A stretch of 64,000 nucleotides of DNA from positions 1 to 64,000 of the forward strand of contig JAACPJ010000002.1 of NCBI GenBank assembly GCA_009995455.1, in the 5' to 3' direction. A program made the position numbers and the translations under genes. This DNA comes from a bacterium (GTDB lineage: Bacteria > Patescibacteriota > Gracilibacteria > UBA4473). Below are positions 10,474 through 20,927 of the stretch, one piece after another. The stretch's first letter is position 1; the number at the start of each line of letters is the position of its first letter. A model generated the notes under the pieces. The model searched no databases and was not told the DNA's origin. It saw nothing but the letters and a program-made list of their open reading frames with translations.

Positions 10474-11451
10474 ATGAAAGCTTTTATTTTGGCTGGTGGT
10501 TTTGCAACGCGGCTCTGGCCCTTAACAGAGCATCGGGCCAAGCCCATGTTACTGGTTAATGGCGAACCTATTTTAGCCCATATCTTAAACCAAATTCCAG
10601 CAGAGACTGAAGTGTTTCTTCTTACTAACTCGCGTTTTGAACCTGATTTTAAAACCTTTCTTAAAACCCAAAATAGAGAAGTAGAAATTTTTTGTGAAGA
10701 CACGCATTGCGACTCTGAAAAACTTGGCGCATTAGCAGCGGTTGCGACCGCAATAAAACATTATAACATAGAAGATAATTTGCTCGTCCTGGCAGGAGAT
10801 AACTTATTGCCAGAACTTGATTTAAATGAACTTATTCCTTCTGATAACACCGCGCTTTTAGCGCTTAAAAACGTGCCAGACTTAGAGAGTGCCAAGTCTT
10901 TTGGTGTGGTTGAATTCGCTGATATTGAGGAAAGTAAAACTGGATTAAGAGCGATTCAAACTTTTATAGAAAAACCTGAACAACCAAAATCTGCGGCGGT
11001 CTCGACGGGCTTTATGGGGATCGGTAAAAATTTATTACCCGTGTTACTTGAATTTTCTGAAAAATCTCCTGACGCTCTAGGCGCCATAATTACTGAATTT
11101 TTACACCAAAATTTTAAAGTGTCTGGCTTGCTAGTTGAAGGGGACTGGTTTGATGTAGGCAGTTATGAAGCCTATTTATCAGCGCATAAAAGTCTTCAGT
11201 CTAAAGATTTATTAAAAGGCAAAAGCGTTGAAATTACTCACGGAACCTTTGAAGGGAAAGTTTACTTAGGTGATGGGGTTAGGATTGAAAATTCAGTGGT
11301 AATTGATTCTGTTATTTACCCCGGTGTGAAATTAAAAAATTGTCACATAAGTCAGTGTGTAATTGATGAGAATTGTGATTTTTCTGGTGTCGATTTAAGT
11401 CGAAAACTAGTCAGACAAAAGACAAAAGTGCATAGTGAAGAAAAAATATGA
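10474..11451 (+). CDS. NDP-sugar nucleotidyltransferase with C-terminal beta-helix
   Basis: This 325-residue enzyme of the RmlA/GCD1 type would activate a sugar 1-phosphate with an NTP. The nucleotide-binding signature LAGGFATRLWPLT (7-19) followed by KPM is intact, as are VLAGDNL (metal-binding Asp) and FIEKPEQP. EGDWFDVGSYEAYLSAH closes the catalytic domain. The last 80 residues (VYLGDGVRIENSVV..., GVKLKNCHISQCVI) look like a short left-handed beta-helix. The sugar cannot be read from sequence; glucose- or mannose-1-phosphate are the usual options. The start codon follows the dnaE stop with no gap, and the stop overlaps the next ATG (ATGA). Confidence 0.88.
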   Translation: MKAFILAGGFATRLWPLTEHRAKPMLLVNGEPILAHILNQIPAETEVFLLTNSRFEPDFKTFLKTQNREVEIFCEDTHCDSEKLGALAAVATAIKHYNIEDNLLVLAGDNLLPELDLNELIPSDNTALLALKNVPDLESAKSFGVVEFADIEESKTGLRAIQTFIEKPEQPKSAAVSTGFMGIGKNLLPVLLEFSEKSPDALGAIITEFLHQNFKVSGLLVEGDWFDVGSYEAYLSAHKSLQSKDLLKGKSVEITHGTFEGKVYLGDGVRIENSVVIDSVIYPGVKLKNCHISQCVIDENCDFSGVDLSRKLVRQKTKVHSEEKI

Positions 11452-12089
11452 AAAACAGCAAATTGCGAGGCGACTCTCCGTTAAAATTAATAATGATTAC
11501 GCTCCTTATTATTTTCTTTATTGGTATTTTTGCCTGGCAGATTGAAAAGTATTTACTCGTTTCACAAGATACCAAACTACAAGCAGAAATTAGTAAATTA
11601 AATTTAATCATTGAAGCGGAAAATATGGCCGCTTTTAATATCCATAAATACGCCTACTTACACCAGGAAGACAATATTGCCGAGCCATTAAGTACCAAAA
11701 ATTTAAAGACTAATTTTGAACCCGTTTCAACGTTAGTTAACTTATTTATTAAAAATGGAATTTATCCAAAAGGCGCAACCAAAGAATCCTGTTACCTCTA
11801 TATATATTTCCCGCCTGGCGAGGCGAGCGAAATTTTTGATTTCTACGAAGACAGAGACCCTGGTTACATTGCAGCCGGATGGAGTCGCTTTGAAGCGAAA
11901 CCTATAGTTTCTGCTTCTACAGGCTTAACGGCTTGGGCCGAAAGTAATCTAAAAGAAAGTGATTTCTATTGTGATTCAAAATCTTTATCTCCAGATAAAC
12001 TGGCGGTTGATGGTAATGGCTCGATCCTTGATTTACCGGGAATTAATTTCCAATTTTCGGGCCTTAACTTTTCAAAAGTTAAACTATAA
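11448..12089 (+). CDS. One-pass membrane protein of unknown function
   Basis: The 213-residue product is not recognised. A short basic N-terminus precedes one transmembrane helix (about 13-36, LIMITLLIIFFIGIFAWQI), then a short coil (LQAEISKLNLIIEAENMAAF) and an extracytoplasmic domain with Cys in KESCYLY and DFYCDSKS. It overlaps the nucleotidyltransferase by four bases (ATGA), implying coupled translation, and its stop overlaps the convergent hrcA end by 11 bases. A role in envelope sugar metabolism is suggested only by its neighbour. Confidence 0.7.
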   Translation: MKNSKLRGDSPLKLIMITLLIIFFIGIFAWQIEKYLLVSQDTKLQAEISKLNLIIEAENMAAFNIHKYAYLHQEDNIAEPLSTKNLKTNFEPVSTLVNLFIKNGIYPKGATKESCYLYIYFPPGEASEIFDFYEDRDPGYIAAGWSRFEAKPIVSASTGLTAWAESNLKESDFYCDSKSLSPDKLAVDGNGSILDLPGINFQFSGLNFSKVKL

Positions 12090-12798
12090 TTTCAGCTGTG
12101 TTTTGAATCAGCGCTTTGTTGTAGCCGTACTTCATTCTCATCGGCCCAAGAATTCCAAAAGCGCCTTCCGCATTAGCGGTTTTAAATTTTGTGACCAAAA
12201 GGGTACAACTTGAAATTTCTTCTAAGATATTTTCTTCTCCAATAAAAATCTTTACCTCTCCCGGTTCAATATCGACTTCGTTTAAAAATCGTCTAAATTT
12301 TTCACGGCCTTCAAGTATTTCAACTACTTGAGCGGCTTTTTCGGGGTCAGACATAAACTCAGGACTTCTGAGTACATTTGAAAGCCCTAAATAGAAAGTT
12401 TGATCATTTTCCACACTAGCAAAGGCTACATTGCCAGAGAGTTGTGCCAGTAAACGCAAGGCATCAAAAACAGACTCTTTACTTTTTTCTAGCCGATAAC
12501 GTTCGCGGTGTGGCGCGAAAGCAATATTCACTGTCGAAAAATTATGAGCTTCTAAGTCGGGTAAGATTTCATCCACAAAAAAACGGTATCCTTTAGCCGT
12601 TGGAATTTTGCCAGCCGAAACATGTGGCGAGACAATTAATCCTACTTCTTCGAGCATTGAAAATTCGTTCCTAACCGTTGCTGAAGAAATTTTAAATTGG
12701 TTACTTGAGAGTAATTTTTGTGAAGCCACTGGACTAGCGGTTTCAATAAAATCTTCTACCAAGGCCTTCAAAATTAGTACGGTTCGTTCTTTCATCAC
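12079..12798 (-). CDS. hrcA: Heat-inducible transcription repressor HrcA (short form)
   Basis: HrcA represses chaperone operons by binding the CIRCE element. The N-terminal winged helix is clear (ILKALVEDFIETASPVASQKLL, then SSATVRNEFSMLEEVGLI and SAGKIPTAKGYRFFVD). At 239 residues it is about 100 shorter than typical HrcA; the middle dimerisation and GAF-like parts are reduced, but the C-terminal (G)ILGPMRMKYGYNKAL signature is present. The start is GTG at 12798 or ATG three bases later; ATG is more likely because an AT-rich -10-like stretch (AATAATAC) lies just upstream. A CIRCE site stands in front of groES 4 kb away, so groESL is the expected target. Confidence 0.92.
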   Translation of the reverse strand: MMKERTVLILKALVEDFIETASPVASQKLLSSNQFKISSATVRNEFSMLEEVGLIVSPHVSAGKIPTAKGYRFFVDEILPDLEAHNFSTVNIAFAPHRERYRLEKSKESVFDALRLLAQLSGNVAFASVENDQTFYLGLSNVLRSPEFMSDPEKAAQVVEILEGREKFRRFLNEVDIEPGEVKIFIGEENILEEISSCTLLVTKFKTANAEGAFGILGPMRMKYGYNKALIQNTAEIIV

Positions 12799-12831
12799 GT
12801 ATTATTTTAACTAAAGTAAAGTTACTTCACA

Positions 12832-14988
12832 ATGCGCTATTATCAAATTGCCTTACGCCAAGTACAGGACACTTATACTTGGGCCTCTGAGTCAGCTTTA
12901 AACGTTGGCGATTTAGTGGAAGTCCCGTTTAGGAATAAACCTAAAATTGGGGTGGTCGTTTTAGAAGTTGATGAACCGGAGTTCAAAACAGCCCTTGTAA
13001 CTCAAACCTTTGAAACAAAGTTTATTGATCGATTATACATAAACCTCGCTTTGTATTTAAGCCAAACGCACTTTACCGCTTTAAGTAAAGTCCTGACGCT
13101 GATGATTCCTGAGGCTTTTTGGACCAAAGCCAAACCAATAAAGCATATCACTCAATTCAAACTTGATGAAGAACTCACACTTGAGTTTTTAAAACATCCA
13201 ACTCAAAAAGGTTACTTTGAATATTTAAATTCCAAAAAGGGATTGATTTGGGAAGATCAAGTTCCAGATGAATTTAAAAACACGCATAAGACGTTTCTGA
13301 AAAAAACTTTTTTAAAGGCCATTAAGTCATCGATTAAAACCGAACACAGTTTAAATTTGGCCCCGGCTAAATCAGACCAAAATTTTGAGTTAACACCAGC
13401 GCAAGCTTCAGCTTTAAAAAACATTACCAATAATTCAAAAGGAAAACTACTCTGGGGCGTCACTGGCAGTGGAAAAACAGAAGTCTACAAACATTTTTTT
13501 AAAACCCTGCAAACGAAAGATTCAGAGGCTCAGTTTTTATTTTTACTGCCTGAAATTGCTTTAACGCCGCAACTCATTAAAGCGTTCCAAAATATGTTCC
13601 CGGGGGAAGTCGCCGTGTGGCATTCTAATTTAACGGCCAATGAAAAAGTTCAAGTATGGGCTCGAGTTAAAAATGGCGATATTAAAGTTTTAATTGGCAC
13701 CCGCTCTGCCGCTTTAGTGCCGATGCCAAATCTAGCGGCTATCGTCATGGACGAAGAACATGAATGGACCTTTAAGAACGAATTTAATCCGCGCTTTTGG
13801 ACACATGAATTAGTCGAGTTTTTAGCCAAAGAAAAAAACATTCCTTACGTTTATGGTTCAGCGACGCCTAAATTAAGAACGTATCATTTAGTTCAAACTG
13901 GCGAACTGGATTTGGTGGAATTACCTGATCGGGTTCATCAAACCGCTTTACCAAATATTGAAATAGTCGATTTAAAACAAGAAGCCAAACGAGGTAATTT
14001 TGCGCCCGTTTCTAAAAGACTTGAAGAAGCGATCCGACACGCTTTTGAAAATAAAAAACAGGTCGTTTTATTTTTAAACAAACGTGGGTTTTCAGGTTCA
14101 GCTATGTGCCGTTTTTGTGGCGATGCCTTTGGCTGTGACAATTGTGACATGTCATTAAAACTTCACCGCAGTGGCAACCGAAGTATGCTCATTTGTCATG
14201 TTTGTGGAGCCATGAAAAATTTCCCAAAATGCTGCCCCGCCTGTAAAAAAGAAGAATTTAATTATCGGGGGTGGGGGACACAGCAACTTGAAAGTCAGTT
14301 AAAAGAACTTTTTCCAGAAACTAAGCTTTTCAGGGCTGATCGCGATAGTATTACGGGGCGGTATGATTTTGAAAACCTGCTTTCAGAATTTAAAAACACA
14401 CCGCAAAGTATTTTGCTCGGAACGCAGATGATTGCTAAAGGTTTAGATTTCTCGGATGTGGCTTTAGTCGGCATTGTGATGGCTGATGTCGGCCTTCATT
14501 TGCCCGATCATCATGCCGAAGAAAGAGTCTACCAGTTATTAGAACAAGTCTCTGGCCGAGCAGGGAGACGCCATACCCAAGGGCAAATCTTAGTTCAAAC
14601 CTATCAAGATGAACTTCCGCTTTTTACTTATTTGAGAGCGCATGACACCAAAGGTTTTATGCAGCAAAAATACAACGAACACGAAAAGCTAAAACTGCCC
14701 CCCTTTAGTCAGATTTCAAAAATCATAATGGTTGACCCCAGTAAGGCGTCTGCCTTCGCACTTTGCAAATCGCTTCATGCAAACTTAGTGGCGGCACTTA
14801 AAGAACAGAATTTAAACGATAATATTGAAGCGACTTGGGCCCCAGCCTTTTTTCCAAAACTTCATAATAAATATTGGTTTTATGTGTTTCTCAAAAGTGA
14901 CGATGCCAAAGCTTTAAATAAATTTATGCAAAGTTTTGATTGGCCTAAAGGGATTAAAATTGATGTTAGTCCGGTGAGCCTCATTTAA
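12832..14988 (+). CDS. priA: Primosomal protein N' (replication restart helicase)
   Basis: PriA reloads the replisome at stalled forks. The 718-residue protein has the 3'-DNA-binding domain at the N-terminus, helicase motifs GVTGSGKTEVY (Walker A) and DEEHEW (Walker B), and an insert with paired zinc-binding cysteines (CRFCG, CDNC, CHVCG, CCPAC). Motifs GTQMIAKGLDF and QVSGRAGR complete the helicase core. It is divergent from hrcA with a 33-base shared promoter region; the ATG at 12832 agrees with the usual N-terminus. Its stop codon lies in the A run of a terminator. Confidence 0.96.
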   Translation: MRYYQIALRQVQDTYTWASESALNVGDLVEVPFRNKPKIGVVVLEVDEPEFKTALVTQTFETKFIDRLYINLALYLSQTHFTALSKVLTLMIPEAFWTKAKPIKHITQFKLDEELTLEFLKHPTQKGYFEYLNSKKGLIWEDQVPDEFKNTHKTFLKKTFLKAIKSSIKTEHSLNLAPAKSDQNFELTPAQASALKNITNNSKGKLLWGVTGSGKTEVYKHFFKTLQTKDSEAQFLFLLPEIALTPQLIKAFQNMFPGEVAVWHSNLTANEKVQVWARVKNGDIKVLIGTRSAALVPMPNLAAIVMDEEHEWTFKNEFNPRFWTHELVEFLAKEKNIPYVYGSATPKLRTYHLVQTGELDLVELPDRVHQTALPNIEIVDLKQEAKRGNFAPVSKRLEEAIRHAFENKKQVVLFLNKRGFSGSAMCRFCGDAFGCDNCDMSLKLHRSGNRSMLICHVCGAMKNFPKCCPACKKEEFNYRGWGTQQLESQLKELFPETKLFRADRDSITGRYDFENLLSEFKNTPQSILLGTQMIAKGLDFSDVALVGIVMADVGLHLPDHHAEERVYQLLEQVSGRAGRRHTQGQILVQTYQDELPLFTYLRAHDTKGFMQQKYNEHEKLKLPPFSQISKIIMVDPSKASAFALCKSLHANLVAALKEQNLNDNIEATWAPAFFPKLHNKYWFYVFLKSDDAKALNKFMQSFDWPKGIKIDVSPVSLI

Positions 14989-15018
14989 AAAAAGACCGAC
15001 AGTTTGTCGGTCTTTTTT
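14987..15018. terminator. Bidirectional terminator between priA and groEL
   Basis: GACCGACA-GTT-TGTCGGTC forms a perfect 8-bp stem with an A run before and a T run after it, so it can stop transcripts from both converging genes. Confidence 0.9.
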
Positions 15019-15035
15019 AAATTTATTTTGAAAAG

Positions 15036-16697
<1,662 letters not shown>

Positions 16698-16723
16698 TTA
16701 ATTTTTTTAAGGATGAATCTGTT

Positions 16724-17014
16724 TTATTTTTCTACCGCTAGTAAAGAGTCAAAACCCATAATATAGAGTTCTTGGTTATCGACTTTAATTTCAGTTGGCG
16801 CGTATTTTGTAAACACCACAATATCGCCCACGTTAACCGGGCATTCGATTTTTTCACCATCTTTGATTTTACCGGGTCCAACGGCAATCACTTCACCGCG
16901 CATTGGTTTTTCTTTTGAGACTGTGTCAGGAATTACAATGCCTGATTTAGTGGTACTTTCACCTTCTAGTGGTTTTACCAGTACGTTATCTAGTAGTGGT
17001 TGTAATTTTGCCAT
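16724..17014 (-). CDS. groES: Co-chaperonin GroES
   Basis: The 96-residue lid of the GroEL cage. LQPLLDNVLVKPL, the mobile-loop region GESTTKSGIVIPDT and GDIVVFTKYAPTEIK are diagnostic. First gene of the groESL operon; a CIRCE operator with the promoter begins 31 bases upstream. No clear Shine-Dalgarno sequence precedes the ATG. Confidence 0.98.
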   Translation of the reverse strand: MAKLQPLLDNVLVKPLEGESTTKSGIVIPDTVSKEKPMRGEVIAVGPGKIKDGEKIECPVNVGDIVVFTKYAPTEIKVDNQELYIMGFDSLLAVEK

Positions 17015-17041
17015 GATAAAAATTGATTATTTTCTATCACC

Positions 17042-17071
17042 ATTTTAGCACTCTAGGAAGAGGAGTGTCAA
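17042..17071 (-). promoter_or_regulatory. groESL promoter with embedded CIRCE operator
   Basis: TTAGCACTC-N9-GAGTGTCAA (17045-17071) matches the CIRCE consensus at 16 of 18 arm positions. Read on the minus strand the altered arm is TTGACACTC, giving a perfect -35 TTGACA (17066-17071), 18 bases from a -10 TAAAAT (17042-17047). HrcA bound here would cover the whole promoter. Confidence 0.93.
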
Positions 17072-17152
17072 AACATTTTAGCAATTACCCCTACAGACTG
17101 CCAATGAATTTATTTAATTGTGAATCACCGTTAAATTCTTAATATAAAGGCA

Positions 17153-18136
17153 ATGACTAGAATTTTAACGGGTATGCAATCAAGTGGGAAATCTCACTTA
17201 GGAAACTATTTTGGGATGATGAAACAAGCGAAAGCTTTACAAGACAATCCCAGTAATGAATGTTTTTACTTTGTGGCTGATTTACACAGCTTTACCAGCA
17301 AGCAAGACCCAGAACTCTTTAAACAAAATCAACTCTCGGGAGTTTTAGATTGGTTGGCGCTCGTAATTGACCCAGAAAAATCAGTCTTTTATCGCCAGTC
17401 TGATATTCGGGCTCACACTGAACTCTTATGGTACTTATCTTGTTTGACCCCATTTGGACTCATGGAGCGGGGGCACGCCTTTAAAGATAAAACGGCTAAA
17501 GGCTTAGAGGCGAACGTCGCGTTGTTTACCTACCCTATATTAATGGCAGCTGACATTTTACTCTATGATGCTGAAATTGTGCCCGTTGGAAAAGATCAAG
17601 CCCAACACGTAGAAATGGCACGTGATTTAGCCCAGAAGTTTAATCATCACTTTGGCGATACCTTTGTTTTACCTGAATCTCAAATTAAAGAAGAAGTGCA
17701 AACCATTCCCGGTCTGGATGGGGCCAAAATGTCTAAAAGTTATGGAAACACGATCGAAATATTTGCCGATGAAAAAACCATGAAGAAAAAAATCATGAGC
17801 TTAAAAACCGAATCGGTTGAACTCGGGCAACCAATTGACCCAGAGACTTGTAATGTAATGGCCTATCATCGGTTATTTGAAAATCCAAACTTAGCTAAGT
17901 TAGAAGCGGATTATCGGTCAGGGAGTATTGGTTTTGGAGATTCTAAAAAGCAATTGTTTGAATTGGTATGGGATTACTTTGCCGATGCCCGAGCTCGACG
18001 TGAAAGTTTAGCGAATAATCCAGCAGAAGTAGAAAGAATTCTTAAGCTTGGCGCCCAAAAAGCGAGCGCTATTGCCGAAGCTAAATTGCAGAATGTTCGC
18101 ACTAAATTTGGTTTAAGTGCGAACCATTTGGCTTAA
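17153..18136 (+). CDS. trpS: Tryptophanyl-tRNA synthetase
   Basis: This class Ic synthetase charges tRNA-Trp. The 327-residue length is normal. The HIGH-type motif is SHLGNYFG (14-21) and the KMSKS loop is intact (192-196, GAKMSKSYGNT). MTRILTGMQSSGKSHLG takes the place of the more common PTG-x-HLG start. It is divergent from groES; an AT-rich -10-like box (TAATATA) ends only about 6 bases before the ATG, suggesting little or no leader. Confidence 0.97.
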   Translation: MTRILTGMQSSGKSHLGNYFGMMKQAKALQDNPSNECFYFVADLHSFTSKQDPELFKQNQLSGVLDWLALVIDPEKSVFYRQSDIRAHTELLWYLSCLTPFGLMERGHAFKDKTAKGLEANVALFTYPILMAADILLYDAEIVPVGKDQAQHVEMARDLAQKFNHHFGDTFVLPESQIKEEVQTIPGLDGAKMSKSYGNTIEIFADEKTMKKKIMSLKTESVELGQPIDPETCNVMAYHRLFENPNLAKLEADYRSGSIGFGDSKKQLFELVWDYFADARARRESLANNPAEVERILKLGAQKASAIAEAKLQNVRTKFGLSANHLA

Positions 18137-18251
18137 AGGCTCTAGTTTCAACAGTATTTCAAAAATACATAATACTCAGTAATGCAAGTCTAAGCAGTTG
18201 CCACTTATTTTGAAATAACCTACAATCGCGTGATTTGTTTACTTCAATCAC

Positions 18252-19034
18252 ATGTCAGACTTCGACTTCAAAGATTTAGAAAAGCGGCGCCCTTTATGGC
18301 AAGAGATTGTCTACTTTGCTGGATTTTCATTATTAATGTATGGACTCGTACATGTAGGACTCAACAGCAGCGCTTACAGCGAAATTGCCGAATTTAAGTT
18401 TGGTCAGTTGAAAGCTTCTGTCTTAGAAATCTCAGATGAAGTCATTACAGCGGTAACCCCAGAAGTTGTGGTTGAAGAAAAATTAGAAAAAGTGGAAAAG
18501 AACGAAGCGCCTAAAACCTTTCGTCAAAAAAACTTAAAACCTCGAAATCAAGCCGCCCAAGTGTTTGAGGATATGAAAATCTATCCTTCAGACAATCGGC
18601 TCTATATTCCTCGGATTAACAAAAATGTGCCACTTATTACCGTGCCACAGCATCAAAACTGGAATCAATTAGAAAAAAATATTCAGTCTGGGCTGCAAGA
18701 GGGCGTGGTAGTACACCCCGTTTCGCACTCACCTGGGAACTTCGGAAATTTCTTTCTAACGGGTCATTCTTCATACTATACTTGGGATGATGGTCGATTT
18801 AAAGATGTTTTCGCACTACTCCATGAAGTTAAAGTAGGGGACTCGGTTGAAGTTTACTGGGAAGGGAAGAAATACGTTTACAAAATTAAAGCCGAAGAAG
18901 TGGTATCACCGACCGCCGTTGAAGTTCTAAACCAACCTAAAGACAAGTTCCTTATCACGTTAATGACGTGTACGCCAGTGGGCACCAATAAGAACCGATT
19001 AATCTTAACGGGCGAATTGAAATCTCAAGAATAA
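18252..19034 (+). CDS. Sortase (class D/E-like transpeptidase)
   Basis: Sortases anchor secreted proteins at the cell surface by cleaving a C-terminal sorting motif. The 260-residue protein has an N-terminal membrane anchor (about 17-36), a charged linker (60-110) and a sortase beta-barrel. The catalytic triad is visible: His172 in TGHSSY, Cys240 in TLMTCTP and Arg249 in NKNRLILTG. I find no classical LPxTG protein in the window. It ends 3 bases from the convergent membrane-protein gene. Confidence 0.9.
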   Translation: MSDFDFKDLEKRRPLWQEIVYFAGFSLLMYGLVHVGLNSSAYSEIAEFKFGQLKASVLEISDEVITAVTPEVVVEEKLEKVEKNEAPKTFRQKNLKPRNQAAQVFEDMKIYPSDNRLYIPRINKNVPLITVPQHQNWNQLEKNIQSGLQEGVVVHPVSHSPGNFGNFFLTGHSSYYTWDDGRFKDVFALLHEVKVGDSVEVYWEGKKYVYKIKAEEVVSPTAVEVLNQPKDKFLITLMTCTPVGTNKNRLILTGELKSQE

Positions 19035-19036
19035 AC

Positions 19037-19711
19037 TTAGTTTTGCTCAGAAGCTTCATAGGCATTAAAAACCTCATTCGCTCTCTCCATGACTTTCTCT
19101 GAATAATTTGTCCAGTATTGATAAGCCAGAAAAACCATCAACAGGAAAAAAGCCGAAATAATAAGTAAGACTTTATCCCGATCACCTGTTTGATCGACGA
19201 CAATTGGTGAAGCGTATTGATTTTTTTGTGCGGTATAAGGGCTCATCATCTTTGGCTTATCAACCTTGGAGTCATTTTCTAAATCGCTCCCTAAAAAAGA
19301 ATCTAGATTCATGTTTTTAATTATCTTTCCAAAATCAAGCTGATTAAAATGAGTCCAAAAATCTTTATTTGTCAGATAAATGTTAGATTTGTGGAGATAG
19401 TTTTGGGCAAGAGTAATACCAAGTATACTTTGAATAAACAACGGAAGTGCGCCATTTACAGTGCCTAAATCTATTTGGCTAAAGCTGCTAGCTAGAATCG
19501 GGGAAACAAAATTAACCAGCACCACAATACCGGCAAATAAAGTTAATTGACGAATCAATTTTTGACCATTTGAAGGGTAATTACTTTGGTAGTCATTTCG
19601 CTTAAACCAATCATAAATTATAGCGGTAATACCCGCCAAACCACCAAAAAAGAAGACAAAAAACAGCGCCAGTACTTGCAAGTTTTGTGAATCAATTTTT
19701 TTAGCCGGCAT
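19037..19711 (-). CDS. Multi-pass membrane protein of unknown function
   Basis: The 224-residue protein is not recognised. Hydrophobic segments are near residues 13-33, 53-75 and 83-103, with a final one at about 181-200. A polar stretch (130-175) containing LDSFLGSDLEND lies before the last helix and the C-terminal tail is charged. It sits one base after the stop of the next gene upstream, so the two are likely cotranscribed with the SWEET-like gene. Confidence 0.65.
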   Translation of the reverse strand: MPAKKIDSQNLQVLALFFVFFFGGLAGITAIIYDWFKRNDYQSNYPSNGQKLIRQLTLFAGIVVLVNFVSPILASSFSQIDLGTVNGALPLFIQSILGITLAQNYLHKSNIYLTNKDFWTHFNQLDFGKIIKNMNLDSFLGSDLENDSKVDKPKMMSPYTAQKNQYASPIVVDQTGDRDKVLLIISAFFLLMVFLAYQYWTNYSEKVMERANEVFNAYEASEQN

Positions 19712-19712
19712 A

Positions 19713-20225
19713 CTATTTAGTGGAAACCAAGGCTTCCGTTAAATTACTAAAATTTTTCCAGCATCGAATTTGCGCTTCATCATACAAGAATCCAGTCCAC
19801 CAACGATCATTATCGCTTAAAACATAATAAAACTCGCCACAGAGCAGTATTTTATGGGCCGTTAAGGGCAAAAAGGCTTCACTCTCGGTTGAAGGTAAAT
19901 GCGTGACCGTAAAGTTATCCGTTTTAAGAAAAGCAAATTCATCATGCCCTAGCGCTGATTCTATCACCGCATTAACGCTGTCATCTACTTCTAAATCTGG
20001 GGCTTCGCCCGATAAATCCGCCAGTGTCGTCTGGGCTAAGGCTTCGGCCGCTGGTAAGTTTTCAACCGGAAAAGGCCCAGCAATTCGTTCCCAAGTAGGT
20101 TTTCCTTCGCTGTCTAATTCTTCCTCATTCCAGTGATAGACATTAACTTCAAAGGCATCACCTTCTTTATTGACGATTGATTTGTAGTTTAAATTATGGC
20201 TGACGTATTCTTCTAAGGTATTCAT
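19713..20225 (-). CDS. Hypothetical acidic soluble protein
   Basis: This 170-residue protein is not recognised. It is acidic and rich in aromatic residues (VYHWNEEELD, DNDRWWTGFLYDEAQIRCW) with no signal peptide, membrane helix or known motif. It lies 3 bases after the stop of the SWEET-like gene and 1 base before the membrane protein, forming a tight three-gene minus-strand run. Confidence 0.65.
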   Translation of the reverse strand: MNTLEEYVSHNLNYKSIVNKEGDAFEVNVYHWNEEELDSEGKPTWERIAGPFPVENLPAAEALAQTTLADLSGEAPDLEVDDSVNAVIESALGHDEFAFLKTDNFTVTHLPSTESEAFLPLTAHKILLCGEFYYVLSDNDRWWTGFLYDEAQIRCWKNFSNLTEALVSTK

Positions 20226-20228
20226 ACT

Positions 20229-20624
20229 CTAACTGTACATCAAAATACCAATCACCATCAAGATATGAATTGAAATCCAACAGGTATGAGTGAATATAAT
20301 GGGCTTTTGTTGGTGTAAAATTCCATAAGTGAGCCAAAATGCGGCCGTAAAAATGTAGGCGCTCCACGTAACAATTGAAACTCCCGCCGCGTTTTGTTCT
20401 ATCCAAATGGTATAAAGTTGTGGAAGTGTCATGACCGGGCCAACCGCCCCTACAAAATAGACCAAGCGGTCAGTTGCGAGTTTAACTTTATCTGGTTGGG
20501 CATGAAATAAACGCCACCTTTGTCCTCTTTGCCGCATGTTATAATGATGCAAAGGTTCAATGTGAACTCCTGCAGGCAGGTTTTGATTTCTTTTGAAAAT
20601 TGAGGTTATAGTCGCGAAAGTCAT
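20229..20624 (-). CDS. SemiSWEET / PQ-loop family transporter
   Basis: SemiSWEETs are three-helix sugar carriers that work as dimers. After a basic, His-containing N-terminal part, the PQ-loop core is FVGAVGPVMTLPQLYTIW, then GVSIVTWSAYIFTAAFWLTYG and a third helix ISIHILMVIGILMYS. The start at 20624 (MTFATIT) is preferred over an upstream in-frame ATG at 20648 because a perfect extended -10 box lies only 6 bases before it and overlaps the longer frame. Substrate is unknown. Confidence 0.8.
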   Translation of the reverse strand: MTFATITSIFKRNQNLPAGVHIEPLHHYNMRQRGQRWRLFHAQPDKVKLATDRLVYFVGAVGPVMTLPQLYTIWIEQNAAGVSIVTWSAYIFTAAFWLTYGILHQQKPIIFTHTCWISIHILMVIGILMYS

Positions 20625-20630
20625 TGTGTC

Positions 20631-20639
20631 ATTATAACA
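20631..20639 (-). promoter_or_regulatory. Extended -10 promoter of the SWEET-like gene
   Basis: TGT-TATAAT on the minus strand, six bases before the ATG at 20624. Transcription would start at or next to the start codon, giving a leaderless mRNA. Confidence 0.7.
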
Positions 20640-20693
20640 CAAATTCATAAAAAAACTAATATTGATTTAGTGAAAATCAAATCGTGAGTCATA

Positions 20694-20758
20694 AAAAAAA
20701 TAGTTTCAGACCTTATGATCTAAAACTATTTTTTGTTCTGGTGAGCGCGGAGGGATTC
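20694..20758 (-). repeat. 65-bp direct repeat, copy 1: tRNA-Val 3' fragment plus terminator
   Basis: Identical to 20863-20927. It holds the last 17 bases of the tRNA-Val gene (GAATCCCTCCGCGCTC side) and its hairpin terminator, but no other tRNA parts, so it is a duplicated 3' end. The hairpin pairs AAATAGTTT with AAACTATTT and has a T run on the minus strand. Confidence 0.9.
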
Positions 20759-20862
20759 TTCTAGCTCAACTAACGTTTTCGCCAAAGCTTCCAGCGCCAA
20801 ATCAAAGATTTGGGCTTACAGTCGAACCTTGGGTTCAAATCCCTCAAGTTTCTGCGAAACTT
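20759..20862. other. 104-bp spacer between the repeats with decayed tRNA-like sequence
   Basis: No coding frame. On the plus strand it has a D-arm-like TAGCTCAACTAA, a hairpin CCAAATC-AAA-GATTTGG and a canonical T-loop GGGTTCAAATCCC, in tRNA order, with a long segment between as in tRNA-Leu or tRNA-Ser. Acceptor halves do not pair, so it looks like a dead tRNA or a chimera. It ends in a hairpin AAGTTTC-TGC-GAAACTT. Confidence 0.35.
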
Positions 20863-20927
20863 AAAAAAATAGTTTCAGACCTTATGATCTAAAACTATTT
20901 TTTGTTCTGGTGAGCGCGGAGGGATTC
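20863..20927 (-). repeat. 65-bp direct repeat, copy 2: 3' end and terminator of tRNA-Val
   Basis: The functional copy; it contains the terminator (20863-20903) and the last bases of the intact tRNA-Val gene. Identical base for base to 20694-20758. Confidence 0.9.

Noticed and set aside
12079-12798. HrcA as a broken gene because it is short
   Set aside because: The N-terminal DNA-binding and C-terminal signatures are both intact with a continuous frame.
20759-20862. A functional tRNA-Leu on the plus strand
   Set aside because: The T-loop is good but acceptor strands do not pair and the anticodon arm is out of register.
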